Shown here: in pieces, positions 35,769 to 47,837 of the stretch
How the letters are laid out: each line of letters opens with the position of its first letter
How positions within the stretch are numbered: position 1 is the stretch's first letter
Assembly (NCBI RefSeq): GCF_020740795.1
Contig: NC_067300.1
Location: forward strand, 310,001-374,000
Direction of reading: 5' to 3'
DNA from: Apus apus
Taxonomy: Eukaryota; Chordata; Aves; Apodiformes; Apodidae
Length of the DNA: 64,000 nt
The notes under the pieces: generated by a model
Told to the model about the DNA's origin: nothing
The model's database searches: none
What the model saw: only the letters and a program-made list of their open reading frames with translations
Position numbers and translations under genes: made by a program

Positions 35769-36035
35769 AGGATCACCTCCTCAGCTGGGTTCCCCCCATT
35801 CCTTCTGAACTCTGGGACAGAGTCATCCAGTGGCTTTAAAGGGTTCCAAGAGGCTCCAGAACAATAGAGATCCCCACATGATCTCCTCAGCACCCTGGGG
35901 TTTGTCCCACCCATGCAGGGGCTCGATATGTCCTGTCTGCACAAATGACTCCCATTTCATCCCCAAATCTTCCTCTGCCAAGGGCACAGCTCCACTCCCT
36001 CAACCTCTCTTGGCCCAGAGGAAGCAGAAGTAGGA

Positions 36036-36320
36036 AGCAGAGCTCTCCAGGCTTTTTTGATCACACCCCCTTACCCATGAAAAACTTCTGAGCTTACACC
36101 CCCAATAGCTGTCCATTTATCCATGAGTTATATACATGCCCATTATTAGACATACACAGTAAATAGACATCTTAAAGGACAAGATAAAGATATAAATACT
36201 CTTTTCTTTAGTCGTCTTTATTGATGGTACCAAAAATACTTTCTTCCTGCACCCCAGTGGATTGTCTTGCACATCCCCTGGGGCACATGCCTCCCAGTTT
36301 GGAGACCAGTGCTCTAGAAA
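36036..36320. mobile_element. Probable hAT (Charlie-like) DNA transposon relic
   Basis: One end reads TTTTTTGATCACACCCCCTT, a phrase typical of hAT-Charlie ends. The other end, reversed, reads CACTGGTCTCCAAACTGGGA, also of hAT style. The AT-rich middle has no coding capacity, so this would be a short non-autonomous copy of about 280 bases. Family assignment is from memory of terminal sequences only. Confidence 0.4.
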
Positions 36321-36964
36321 AGGCAGGGATCTGTCCTGATGGGTAAAAGGGGCATCTGCTTCTTCTATCCCTATTGACAGAACAGCAAGCTCTGTTGGTC
36401 CATATTATGGTGTGGTCTCACCCATCAGTGTCATGAGCTGAAGGCTGAGCAAGGGACACACTCAGGACATGCGGTGCCTGATCCTTCCCTGCCACAGGAA
36501 TTCTCCCTCCTCTCTCCCTTCCTGTCCCCTCTGGACATGCACATCCAGCCTACTCCTAAATGTAGCTCCAGCTGCCTGGAACAGCCATGAAAGCCAAGAT
36601 GTCCCTGTCAGAGGGACAGCTCTGACCAAGCCTGTCCTGGGGATTGGAGGTGGGAAGGGATGTGAAATTCCTATTTGATTCCCAAAGGAGCTGTGCATTT
36701 GGTATATGTCTTAAACTGGGGTTCCCTGAGTGGTCCTGCCCTGTCCCTGTGCTCTGGGAGGTCGTGTTGCATCCTCGCTGAGCAGGATAAGGCAGGTTGC
36801 ATTCCTACTGGAAAGCCCATGACTCCACTAAGGATGGGGGTGTTTCCCATCACCAGAAACCGGTTCCCATTATTTCTGCTCAGCAGGAATCTCACTGAGG
36901 CTTATCCATAAAGAAATCCCAGCCCAACATAGGGCTGATGTCCGAGGGGGATGCGTTTTGTTGT

Positions 36965-37392
36965 GCCTGCAAACTGTTCCCCTCATCCCATCCCTCCCTG
37001 CCCTTGTCCCAAGCCCCTCCCCAGCTTTCCTGGAGCCCCTTCAGGCACTGGAAGGTGCTCTAAGGTCTCCCTGGAGCCTTCTCTTCTCCAGGCTGAACAC
37101 CCCAACTCTCCCAGCCTGGCTCCAGAGCAGAGCTGCTCCAGCCCTCCCATCATCTCTGGGGCCTCCTGTGGACTCGCTCCAACAGCTCCGTGTCCTTGTC
37201 GTGTTGTGTTGGACCCCAGAGCTGGACCCAGCCCTGCAGGGGGGTCTCATCAGAGCTGAGCAGAGGGGCAGAATGCCCTCCCTCACCCTGCTGGTCATGC
37301 TGCTGGTGACAGCCCAGGACACAGTTGGTTTCTGGGCTCCAGCACACATGGTCATGTCATGTCTAGCTTTTCATCCACCAGTGCCCCCAACA
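36965..37392 (-). repeat. CR1 LINE fragment
   Basis: Minus-oriented CR1 internal 3' region: CCTTCTCTTCTCCAGGCTGA, then the block around CTCCGTGTCCTTGTCGTGTT, up to TGCCCCCAACAGG. The terminal tail is missing. Confidence 0.8.
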
Positions 37393-37399
37393 GGAAGAA

Positions 37400-38260
37400 A
37401 CAGGAACCATTACAGCCTCATGCAGAGATGTTATGGAGGATTTCATTTACTACGTGGCAGCAGATGTCCCCAGAGGTCAGAGAAATAGCTGGTGTGACCA
37501 GAGCAGAGGCAGTAGAGATCACAGGAAAGGGCAAGAAAGGGAGGCAAGGAGGGGAGCCAGCAGAGGTGTTGAAAAGCATCATCAAAAGATCTTACTGGAT
37601 CCAAATCTTGGGAAGGGGAGAAAGGAGGGTCTGCCCAGATGGTTTGTTCCGATCCCCCAGCCAGACTGAGTGGAGCACAAAGCCTCAGGAGAAAAATTAT
37701 TTGAGGACAATGAACTCTTTGGAGTGTAGGGAGGCTATAAATCACAGCATTTTCTGTCATGGTCATTCCAGAGATGCTTGGATATGGCAGCTCACATATT
37801 GCTTCCCAGGTTGCAGAGGGAAAAGAGCTAATTGGATCTTTTCATACCTATTCCTGAAAAACATGCTGGTTTTAGAAGAGCTCTCTGAGAAAATTACTTT
37901 GGCCAGAGTAGGAATGAGTCGATGACATGTGGTGCAAAGGAGATGAGTAGGAGCATATTGGTGGCTGCGGCTGTGAACAAGCACAAACCAGGACAAATGA
38001 GGAGAGCTGGGTGCTGCAGCTGGGCAGGTTTGGGAAGCTGAGCATGGAAATGTAGAGAAGAGCTGGGCTTGCACTAAAGCAGAGGTGCTAAACCCAGATA
38101 AACACTCCCACTCAAGCATAGGGGAGAGGCTGACAGAGCTGGGCTTCTCCCGGAGCAAGTAAATCCACCAAGGAGGATATTTGGAAAGAGCAGAAAGGAA
38201 AGAGCCTGAAAAGTGGTGAGGAAAGTCTGTGCTGAAAGATGATGGAGGGCAGGACAAAGG
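37400..38260. other. Intergenic stretch, nothing recognised
   Basis: Lies between two CR1 fragments. Open frames on both strands are unrelated to any family I recognise and lack paired splice sites. Confidence 0.4.
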
Positions 38261-38264
38261 TGAA

Positions 38265-38905
38265 AATGGCTCCAGGCTGAACATCCCTGATTCCCTCAGC
38301 TTCTCCTTATCAGACTTGTGCTCCAGCCCCTTCCCCAGCTCCACTGCCCTTCTCTGGACACGCTCTAGCCCCTCCATGTGCTTCTTGTTGTGAGGGGCCC
38401 AGACCTGACCCCAGGATTCCAGGTGCCCCCTCCCCAGTGCCCAGTACAGGGGGATGATCCCTGCACTGCTCCTGCTGGCCACACCAGTGCTGATACAAGC
38501 CATGATGCCATTGGCCTTCTTGGCCACTGGGCACATGCTGGCTCATATTCAGCCACTGTCAACCAACACCCCAGGTCCTTTTCCACTGGGCACTTTCCAG
38601 CCACTCTTCCCCAAGCCTGGAGTGTTGTGTGGGGTTGTTGTGACCCAAGTGCAGGACCTGTTGAAACTCATGCAGTTGGCCTTGGCCCATCTATCCAACC
38701 ATTCCAGATCCCTCTGCAGAGCCTTCCTACCCTCAGACAGATCAATACTCCTTCCCAACTTAGTGTCATTGGCAAACTGAGAGTGCATCTCTTTGTCCAG
38801 ATCAAGGATAAAGATAATAAGCAAGGCTGTCCACAGCCATGTGCATTTTGGGTGCCAGTGCCTCCTGATACTGTGGCCTGAAAGGACACCTTGCTGCCCC
38901 AACAG
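38265..38905 (-). repeat. CR1 LINE fragment including the end of ORF2
   Basis: Minus-oriented. The upstream part translates to the C-terminal part of CR1 reverse transcriptase (FANDTKLGRSIDLSEGRKAL, then DLEWLDRWAKANCMSFN). It is followed by the 3' region up to GATGTTCAGCCTGGA. It lacks the terminal tail. Confidence 0.88.
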
Positions 38906-41155
38906 CACCAAGAGGTTTTTCCTCACTTTTAATGGGCCTCAGTTATGTAATTAAATTTTCTAACTTCTGCAGCCTTAACTTCTGAAGAGGCTTCAGGGGG
39001 CTTGTTGTGCCACTGCAACACCTGGGGACAGGAACTCTACTTGCCCTTTCCCAAAGCAGGGACTAAGCTCAGTGTTTATTCCTCTGCAGGGCTCAGACTA
39101 GTGCAGAGGTGTCTTCACACACTAGTTGGCAACTTAGCAGTGACTCAGTCCTGGCCCCTGAGAGTTCACATGGCTTCCGTCTGTGCTGTTGAGACCAAAT
39201 GATCCAGGTGAGGGGCTGTCCCCAAAGCTGGAGGCTGGGGAAGGGCTCAGCTGGGCTGGCACTCACCAGGTCCCACATCCAGTGGTGCCTGGGGAACCTC
39301 ATGATCTCACTCTATACCATCCAAGACAAGTTGTTGGAGTGACTCCTGCTGTGGTGGCTGTACCACCAGCTGGTGACATCCAAAGGGACATCCAGGAGGC
39401 TCTAATGCATGCTTGCTCAAGGCACGTTGGAAGGGCACCCATGGGTTCAGGTTTTTGGGGTGGCCAGGAGCCCACAGGTCCTTGGCCATAAGTGGGACCT
39501 GAATCTCAGTCTGAAATCAAAACACCATTCTGGTGACAGGCAACGCTACACTTAGAGCCAGAGATGATCCCTTACAGCTGCATTTTATTTTTAAAAGGGG
39601 AAAAAATGGAAAGTCAAGAGGATTAAATGTCACATATGGCCCAGACAGTCTGCAAAGACCAGCTTAGCTTCACTCAGAGTGCTGACACTGGCATTAGCAA
39701 ACACAAATCCTGAACAACCACTTGAAGGGAAAGCCTAAGGGGAAGCCAGCATGATTAAATAAATTTAAAGAAGCTGATCAGAAATAAGACAAATGCTCTG
39801 GGTCTTGCTGAAGCTGCATCCACATGAAGGCAGTAACACAGCCCCTGGTGAGGTAACCAGCAGCAATGTCAGACAAATGAAAAAGACACCAGAAATTGGC
39901 CCTTGCTTCTCTGCCCTGAGGAATGACACCTGCACTTCTGTGTATCCCTTTCTTCAGAGGCACAGGGAGCAGGAATTTGACACTAGAAAATATGACCTGC
40001 AGGCAGCCAAATTCAGAGTGAGTGTTCAAAACTGAGCTGATAGAGAATTTAAGATTCATTGTGCAAACACCAGCAAAGGTCTGTCCTTCCAACGGAGGAG
40101 GGCAAGGGAGCAGCAGCACAGAGTGGGTGTGCTGGGAAGTTCAAAGACATTTATAGTCCAAGCAGATCAGGGCTGAACTTCAGACTCTTCACTGCAGTGT
40201 CACCTGCTGCTTAGCCTCACCTTCACTGCCTCTGGCTTGCCCCAGAAGGCCAGAAGCAGCAAATATGGTGAGTTTAAAGAGGGTGATGGAGGTAAAGAGA
40301 CTACAGATGAGTAGATCAGATGTGATGTGGGCAGGTGCTCACAAAGCTGAAATAAATGGCAGGGCTGGGTGATGCATGGATGAATTATGACACAGGGGAG
40401 CATGAATCCAGCTTTTGCGGAGGGAAGTCCCACCTCATAAAAGTTTCTGGAGGAGTCAAGAAGATCCAGAGGTGTTGGACATCCTCTGGTCATTTGGGAA
40501 GGGTCTTTGCCAGAGCTGACAGGGGAGATGCTGCTGTGGGCTGGGGAGGAAGGTCCTCACTTGGGTAAATGAGTGGCTGAGAGAGAGAAGGGAGGAGGGT
40601 GATGCAGGTTGCTGGGTGTGCCAACAGCCATTGTGTGAAACAGCTCATCCAGACATGACAGGTGACAAAGGTGAAGCACATGTTGAAGGGAGGAGATAGG
40701 GAACAGGACTGGAAGCCACATGAATGTCAGCTGTGCCCACCTTCTCAGCTGGGTGGAGGTCCAGGCCTGGTTCCTGGACAGCATTAGGAGGATGAGGGAA
40801 GAAGACAGTCTGACATCACCAGCAACCACCACAGCCATCGATGTGAGTCTCCAAATTGTTCCTCACACATCAAAGGTTGGTCCAGCACTCCCCTCACCCC
40901 AACACCCCTCTGCTCTCCCCAGCAGCTGTCTGGGCTGATCTCTGCTGCACCAGCCCTGTCTTTGCCAGCCTGTCCCACCAGTGTCCTCCCAGCACACCTA
41001 GCCAAGGAGCTGCAGGTGACACCACTGTGACAAGAGGAAGGCAGTGCAGAGACAGGTGGTGAAGCTCCTGGCTGCAAGATGCACCCGGGGCCAAGGATGT
41101 GCCTCAAACCAGGAAGCCCTTAGAAACATGGAGGGAAGAATGTGTTCATGGAAGA
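38906..41155. other. Intergenic stretch with one exon-like segment
   Basis: Less GC-rich than the flanks. The only segment that looks like a spliced coding exon is 39957-40016 on the plus strand (listed separately). No other supported feature. Confidence 0.4.
39957..40016 (+). other. Orphan exon-like segment
   Basis: 60 bases bounded by a strong acceptor (CCCTTTCTTCAG) and a strong donor (AGA|gtgagt). They encode RHREQEFDTRKYDLQAAKFR, a charged helix-like peptide, in a frame that stays open on both sides. No partner exons or family were recognised. It may be chance or a remnant exon. Confidence 0.2.
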
Positions 41156-41159
41156 AATT

Positions 41160-41548
41160 CAGGGAAGAAAATGTTCAGCCTGGAGAAGAGAAGTCTTTGG
41201 GAAGACTTTACAACATCCTTCCAGTGCCTGAAGGGTCTGCAGGAAAGCTGGGGAGGGACTTTTGATAAGGGCAGGGAATGACAGGACAAGGGGGGGGGAA
41301 GAGTTTTGAGCTGCAAGAAGGGAGACTCAGATGAGATCTTAGGAACAAATTATTTCCTGTGAGGGTGGTGAGACACTGGCCTGGGTTGCCCAGAGAAGCT
41401 GTAGCTGCCCCATCCCTGGAATTGTTCAAAGCCCAGTTGGATAGGGCTTGGAGCAACCCGGTCTGGTGGAGTGAGAGGTGTCCCTGCCCATGCAGGGGAG
41501 TTGGGACTGGATGGTCTTTAAGGTCCATTCCAACCCAAAACGTTTTGT
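41160..41548 (+). repeat. CR1 LINE 3' fragment
   Basis: Plus-oriented: ATGTTCAGCCTGGAGAAGAG, then GTGAGACACTGGCCTGGGTT, and the end GGTCTTTAAGGTCCATTCCA. The last terminal repeat units are lost. Confidence 0.88.
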
Positions 41549-42840
41549 GAAAAGTCCCATGTCATTAAACAACCCATGACATCTGGCCAGGTTTTCTGGG
41601 GTGACAAAGGCGGGCAGGTACAACCCTCTTTTCACCCTGTCCCTGCCTGTTGTTGAAAGCAGGGTGTTGGGGAGAAGCTGCGTGGGCCCGTGAATGTTGG
41701 ATGAGCAGCAGGTACAGGGATGGGCTGAGGGGTCATGGGGACTGTGGTGGAGCCCCCAAACCTGCTCTGCACAGGGGGGACTCAAACCCAGAAAAGATCT
41801 GACATCCTGGGTGTTTCCTGCTCCAGGGAGAAAACTGAGGGGCAAAAGGAGCAGTGGAAAATACCGGTGAGAAGATAAATGATCTCAACATTGTCTAAGT
41901 CCTGGGTGAAGGGCATTTCTGGCAGCAAGATGTTCTCATCTGCATCAACATGTGTCCAAAACAAGCATGGAGGCAAAGTGGCAAATGCTGAACATTTCCA
42001 GCCTAAACTGCCAGGAGAGTTCCTGCTGGAAATGCTGAGCTCCTTCCAACGGGGTGGAGATAATGCTGGGCTGGGAGGTCCCAGGGAGGTCCTGTGCCCT
42101 GCCACTGCTGGGATGTGTCCAGCTCTCATGATCATCAAGATCAGGGGGGGCAGTTTCCCAACTGCATTTTCCTGGTCCCTGGGAGGAAGGAGGAGTTCCT
42201 GGGAACATTCTGAGGTGCTGAGCTGCTGGGACCTTCCTGGGGTCCCTGCTGCCTGCAGCTGCCAGGCTCATCTGTGCTGAGACAAGTACCTGAGTGACTG
42301 GCCAGAGATGTGCAGGGTGGAAGGGTCAGCAGAGATGAAACTGGAGGAATTTCCTTTTCCAGGAGAGGAACAAGCTGCTTCATATCCTGCCAGACCTCAA
42401 TGCCTGTGAACACTGGTCAAACCCTGGAGATGACCACGTGTGAGGCACCAGGGTTTCCCTGGGGGCACAAGTTACCATGGGCAGCCTGTGGTTTCTCCTG
42501 GGTGGATGTGAGGAGATGAACAGAGCAGGAAGGGAAGGACAGCCCTCTAAATTTCAACCTTGATCTCTGTTGCCAAATCCCACAGCAACCTGCACCCACA
42601 GGCTTTCCAGGCTCCTTGCACCCTTCCTTCCCCTCTGCCTGGATCCTGCCTTACAGGAGGCACCCAGGAGAGAAAAACCTGGTGAGCTCCAAAAATACCC
42701 TCAGCTAGGCCAGCTCAGCCCAGCATTGCCCCTGGCTCTTCACCATCCACAGATCCCAGGAGGACAGCAAGAGGGACCACATGCCCCAGCACCCCAGGTT
42801 CCCCACACACAGCTACACCAGGCTCTGGGGAGGGTTTCTG

Positions 42841-42846
42841 TTTATT
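42841..42846 (-). terminator. Ex-FABP polyadenylation signal
   Basis: AATAAA on the minus strand lies about 47 bases into a predicted non-coding last exon. That exon starts at 42893 after the acceptor CCTTCTGCCCAG. It fits the lipocalin pattern in which the last exon carries only 3' UTR. Confidence 0.6.
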
Positions 42847-43548
42847 TGGAAAAAGCGAGGGACTAGGTACCAGAGGAGCAGGAGATGTAGGAACTGGGCA
42901 GAAGGATGGTGGAGCAGCAGCCTGGATCTTCAGAGCCTATGTCTTGCATGGTTCAGGTGGAGCACTCACCAGACAGCCCCTCTTCCTAGAAAACAGCCAG
43001 GAGAGGTGGGATGAGTATTTGAGGTGAGGCAGCCAATGGAGAGGGACCAGCAGGGTCTTCCACCAGGATCAGTGTGTTCTCTTCCAGTTCCCCCAGCTCT
43101 TAGGGTGAGCCATCTCCAGCAATGGGTTTCTAGCTAACCTTTGCCACTGAATGTGTGCTGCTGGGGTGGAAAACAATGCCAGGGTAGGCCAACAGCAACC
43201 ACATTTTGCGTAGTGAGACACCAACCCAACCTCTGGCTGGTTTTGCCAACCCAGAAGCCCAAAGTCCCTTTGGCAGATGTCAGTGTCCCAGCCCTCCCTC
43301 GATGAGCTCTGCAGCTGTTTCTCCACGGAACCCATGGATTTGGTTCATGTGCCCTTCAGTGCATGGGCAGTTGCACCCTGGGGTTCCTGCTGCAGAGTGA
43401 ACAGTCCTACCTGGGTGAGAGCTCAGGTGTGAACAACTCAGTCCCCAGAGCAATTCAAGGAGCTTATGGTGGCCCTTGCTGGGACACCATCGGGGGCAAT
43501 TTCTGACTGGGAATATTACATACCCCATGTTGAACTGCAGCAACTCAC

Positions 43549-46500
43549 CTACACCTCATCCAGGCTGCATTCCTCTGTGGAAACAAAGAGAAAGGCTGAG
43601 TCCGGGGCTGTGTTCTGCCAGGTCCCATTTAGCCCCCAAAACAGACAACTCAGAAATCACAGGATCACAGTATCCTGGTTGGAAAAGACCTTCAAGATCA
43701 TTGAGTCCAACCACTACCCTAACTCTGCCACATCCACCACTCAGCCCTGTCCCCTGGCACCACATCTGTTTGTTTAGATGTCTCCAGGGATTGTGGCTCA
43801 GCCACCTCCTTGGACACCCTGGATCACCCAGTCCAGCTCCCGCCCAAGAACAGGACAACCCCAAAGTTCACATCATGTCCCTGAGGGTGTTGTCCAAGTG
43901 TTTCTTGAATATTGTCAGGCTCAGTGCCATTCCTGCTTCCCTGGGGAGCCTCTTCCAGTGCTCCACCAGCCTCTGGGTGAAGAATCTCTTCCTAATGTCC
44001 AACCCAAACCTCCCCCTGCACATCTTTGCACTGTTCCCTTGGGTCCTATTGTTGGTCACCAGTCAGTGCTTCCTCCTCCTCCTTCCCTAATGAGGAAGCA
44101 GTAGCTGCCATGAAGCCTCCCCTCAGTCTCCTCTTCTCCAGGCTGAATATACCAAGTGCCTTCAGCTGCTCCTCATAAGGCATGCCCTCTAACCCCTTCA
44201 CCAACCTCATGACCTCCTCTGGTCTAAGCCATGATGTGCTAAAGCCAGAGCACTTTCTCCTGTCAGCCCAGACCATGGAGTGGTGGCTCCCTGTAACAAC
44301 CTGGCCAGCCCAGGCTGCCCCTGGAAGTGCTCACCCTGCCTGGGCAGCATCCGGATCATCTCATCAGTGAAGCTCTTCTCCTTTGCCAGCTTCTTGAACT
44401 GTGCTGTGATTTCGGGGCTTACCTCCCGGGTTCTGCCTAAAGGCAACAAGCCAAGTTAGCTCCAGGCTGTGGCCTGTCCCTGCATCTCTTGGGCAGCAGG
44501 CAAGGATGGGATGGGTGATGGTATCTTTGAGAGGGCTGCAGGACTGGTGGAGATTCTGGAGAGCAGTGGTGGTCAAGCAGAGGAATCACCCCTCCCAGGG
44601 GGCAGGATGAAGCAGAGGTCCTGGCACCACTACAGTGTCTACTCTCTTGGTTCCCATCCCCATCGTTTCTGCCTCCCTTGCAGCAGGACCCCTGCTTTCC
44701 CCCCATTTCAGGCTGTGGCCTCTCAGCAGAGCACAGAAGCCTGAGCCCCGTCTGCCAGCCCCAAAGCACTGCCCCTGCCCCACCACTCGGGGCACAGGGA
44801 CACGCAGCAGCCTCAGCCCCGCTCCCAGCCCCACCTGGGGCAGGAGGGCAGCTGCAAAGAGGTGTCTGGGTCCCAGCCTCTGGGCACCCTGAGCCCCCCG
44901 ACATGTCCCAGCCTTCCTCCCATGGGGGTACCCCTGGCTACGCACTGTAGAGCCTCAGCATGTGCAGGGGCTTCCCAGCCTTCACTCTGGTGGCAAAGAC
45001 CACCGCGTAGGTCTTGCCATCGGTGTCCACCACCTGCACCGTTTTGTTGCCTCTGTCTGTAAAAGATGGAGGAAAGTGAAAACTCAGCGACTTCCTCCTG
45101 AGGACTCTCAGGGAGCAGGTCAGGGTGCCAGGCCAGGCCCACCCACCCCATCTGTCTTCTGTGTTTCCCCCCCTGGTTTTTCTTCTGGCTAAGGCCCCTC
45201 CGAGAGCCTGGGGGAGCCCACAGGTTGCAGCAGATGTGACCACAGGAGGGTCAGAGATGGTCGCTGTAGACCCTGAAGTAGCCCAGCCAGTGTCAGGCTA
45301 ATCTTTGGGCAGGAGATGGTGGGAAGATGCTCCCGCTTCATCCCTTGGGAACATAAACCCCAGCCCCTTGGCAGAACGAACCAGCTTTTCCCCAGGGTTT
45401 AAGCCTAGTCTGAACGTGTCTTGTCCCAGAGCAGCTTCCCAGAGGCAGGGAGCAGAGGGCTCTGTCATGCTGGTGGGACACCAGCCCTGGCACAGACACG
45501 ACCTGGCAGCTGTCTGTAGAGGGGTGTCCCACACAGGACCTGAGTAGAGGTCCCCTTGGGGGCCTGGTACCCCGGGACAACCAGCTGCTTCAGGCAGGGA
45601 GGCCGGGAGGTGCCGCACTCAGGTCTGGGCTGCCCCACTTACCGGTGCTGTAGTATTGTCCAGGGATGCCTGTTTGTTTGTAGAGTGACTCAAATTTCTT
45701 ACACCCCTCCGGGCTGAAAAAGAGGGAAGAATGATCCAGCTGGGGTGAGGTGACCCCTCTCCCCTCCCTTGGGGGTGGTGGCTTCAGGGTCACTACCCCA
45801 AATGTGGGACTTGCCATTCAGGGACGTGTGGCAGGGGCGGGGGGGGCAGACGCCACCCTTGGAGCAATGGGTGCCTGGGCTGGCAGGACACAGCCCTGGC
45901 ACCTGAGGTTTGTCCCATGGGGTCACACAGCCCTTTCCTTCCTCATGCTCCAAGCTTCTGGAATGAGGTTTTTCCTGTTGGGAAAGCTTTTATCATAGGG
46001 TCCTGTCCCTTACCACCCTGCTGGGAGCAGTGGGGTGTCTCAGCCTCTGTGGAGGGACTGCCCTTGGCTGGTGTGGCCCTGAGAAGGGATCCTCACACGG
46101 CAGCTCTCCTGAGCCCCTCCTTTAAACTGCAGGGCTGGTGGTCCTACCTCACCCCCTGCCTAGGACCTTGGTGGGTGCTGGGAAGAGGCTCCCAGATGGA
46201 GACCCACTGGTGAAGATCCAGGGAGGAGATCAGTCTGTGAAGCCCATGGAGAGAAGCACTTGGCACTTACGTGGGAATTGCAAAGGAGATCTTCAAGTCA
46301 CCCTCTCCCAGGACCACGATTTTGGCCATGGCCATCTTCAGCTCGTCCTTCTTCTGGAGGTAGCTCTCGGAGTCGGAGGCCAGAGCAACAATGTGCCATT
46401 GCCCTGCAACCTGGCAGTGAGCACAGGCTGTGAGCCCAGAGGGGCAGGCAGGGATTGTCCCTTCCTCAGGGACTGAGCCAGGACACCCTCAAGCCATGGG

Positions 46501-46779
46501 ATACCCCCATTCCCTCTGGGCATCCAAATCCCTCTGAGGTACCTATGCTGGACCTGGGTGACTGCTCCCAGGGGTGACTGTGGGGCCCCCAGCCATCCCC
46601 AGTGCCCATACACCTCTCCAGTGCCTACCCTAGTGACCAGAGTGACAGTCCCACCTTCCCTTCCCCAGGATGTTGTGGATCACCTTGTTCTTGTCCAGCC
46701 CTGCAGCTCCAGGGTCCTCAGCCTTGGTGCTCAGCAAGCAGAGCAGGGCCAGCCCCAGGCTCAGCCCCAGTGGCCTCAT
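43549..46779 (-). CDS. Extracellular fatty-acid-binding protein (Ex-FABP), secreted lipocalin
   Basis: A secreted avian lipocalin; the chicken protein (also called Ch21 or CAL-alpha) binds fatty acids and lysophosphatidic acid, captures catecholate siderophores, and is induced in inflammation and cartilage. Coding exons: 46684-46779, 46271-46410, 45643-45713, 44946-45056, 44335-44436, 43549-43574; together 546 bases, 181 residues (chicken about 178). Signal peptide [16 protein letters not shown]. The GxW motif is [12 protein letters not shown] (residues 33-44). Cys83 (PEGCKKFE) and Cys176 (EECSLDEV) form the expected disulfide. ATRVK and LRLYS keep basic residues of the calyx. The last exon lies beyond a CR1 insertion in intron 5 and was found by its match to the chicken ending EECTVDEV. 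TAG is followed directly by GTGAGT, so the 3' UTR continues in another exon. Alanine stands at the position of the prostaglandin synthase cysteine. Confidence 0.93.
43656..44232 (-). repeat. CR1 LINE inside Ex-FABP intron 5
   Basis: Minus-oriented CR1 of about 580 bases: GGTTGGAAAAGACCTTCAAG at the 3' end, through CTCTTCTCCAGGCTGAATAT, to the CTTCACCAACCTCATGAC block. It separates coding exon 5 (44335) from the last coding exon (43574) and is in the same orientation as the gene. Confidence 0.9.
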
Positions 46780-46839
46780 CCTGCAGCTGCCTCCTTCACC
46801 TTGGCCAGCAGGATGGAGAGAGGTGCTGGGGCTGCTGGA

Positions 46840-46846
46840 TTTATAT
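46840..46846 (-). promoter_or_regulatory. Ex-FABP TATA box
   Basis: On the minus strand GATATAAATCC lies about 61 bases before the ATG, the right distance for a short 5' UTR. Confidence 0.75.
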
Positions 46847-46849
46847 CGC

Positions 46850-47760
46850 CAGCCTGCCCAGCCCATGGGGGTGCTGGTTGCATTGGCTTGGGTCAGCTGG
46901 TGGTTTGGAAGGGCTGAAATCACCCCAGGGCAAACAGCCTGGTCTTGCGGAAGAAGGGAAATGCCTGCAAGCCCAGGGAAGGGGCTGAGAAGGGGGCCTG
47001 CAGGAACTGTTGCACAAGTGCTGAAATTCAGGATTTTCCCTACTTGTGAAAGAACAAAGAGAGTTTTTGTTTCCCAACTGGTTGCCAAAGGGCTGCTGGG
47101 AGGGGCAGTGAAGTTCTTCCCAGTATGGGTCATGGCAGCACTGTCACCTGGTGACAAAGGGGCTCGGTGACCCACTCCCCGGGCCAGGCTGGCAACTGCC
47201 CCTGGGATGGTGCCCAAACGCATCTGGCACAACCCCACACCCCAAGTGCCTGTGAGGGGTCCCTCCCCTTCTCTGGGGTGCCCGGGGTCCACAAAGCAGG
47301 ATGTGCCTGGAGTGGCACAGGCAGAGGATGGTCACCCCCTCCTTTCCTGGGTGTCCTGTGCCCTGGCTCTGATGGGCTGCTGGGGTCACATTCCCAAGAG
47401 GGCCCGTGGTGTTTTCTTGCAGCCCTGTGCCTGGCTGGGCACTGAGACACCCCTGCTCTGGGCAGGGGGACAGGGCAGGGGGGTGGCAGGGGCTGTCTGC
47501 ACCCCATGGGAGGTGGGGGGGCTGGATGCTGCCCTTAGGGCTCACTGCAGCATGGTCCTACCTCAGCCAGTGGGCAGATGGGGGGACCAAGGGGGCTGGG
47601 AGGCTGGACCGGGGGGTCCCAGCCCTGCTGTGCATTCACCCTGGGCAGTGCCAGCACAGCCCCACTCCCACCTGGTGGCCCTGGGGGTCTGAGCAGGGGT
47701 CAGGGTGTCCTGGGGACAAGCTGAGCTGTGTAGGCAGGGCTTGGCAGCCCGACTGCTTAA
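46850..47760. other. Ex-FABP upstream region
   Basis: A non-coding stretch holding the Ex-FABP upstream flank. It includes TTGCACAA (47010-47017), a C/EBP-type site, and GGATTTTCCC (47031-47040), one change from a kB site. This would suit an acute-phase gene, but binding is inferred. The rest (47160-47760) is GC-rich with no supported exon. Confidence 0.4.
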
Positions 47761-47837
47761 CCCTGCCCAGACCTGCTGTCTGCTCAGCTGAGCTGCACAA
47801 ACCCTTGCTCAGCCCAGCTCCATCCTCCCCTGCTGCC

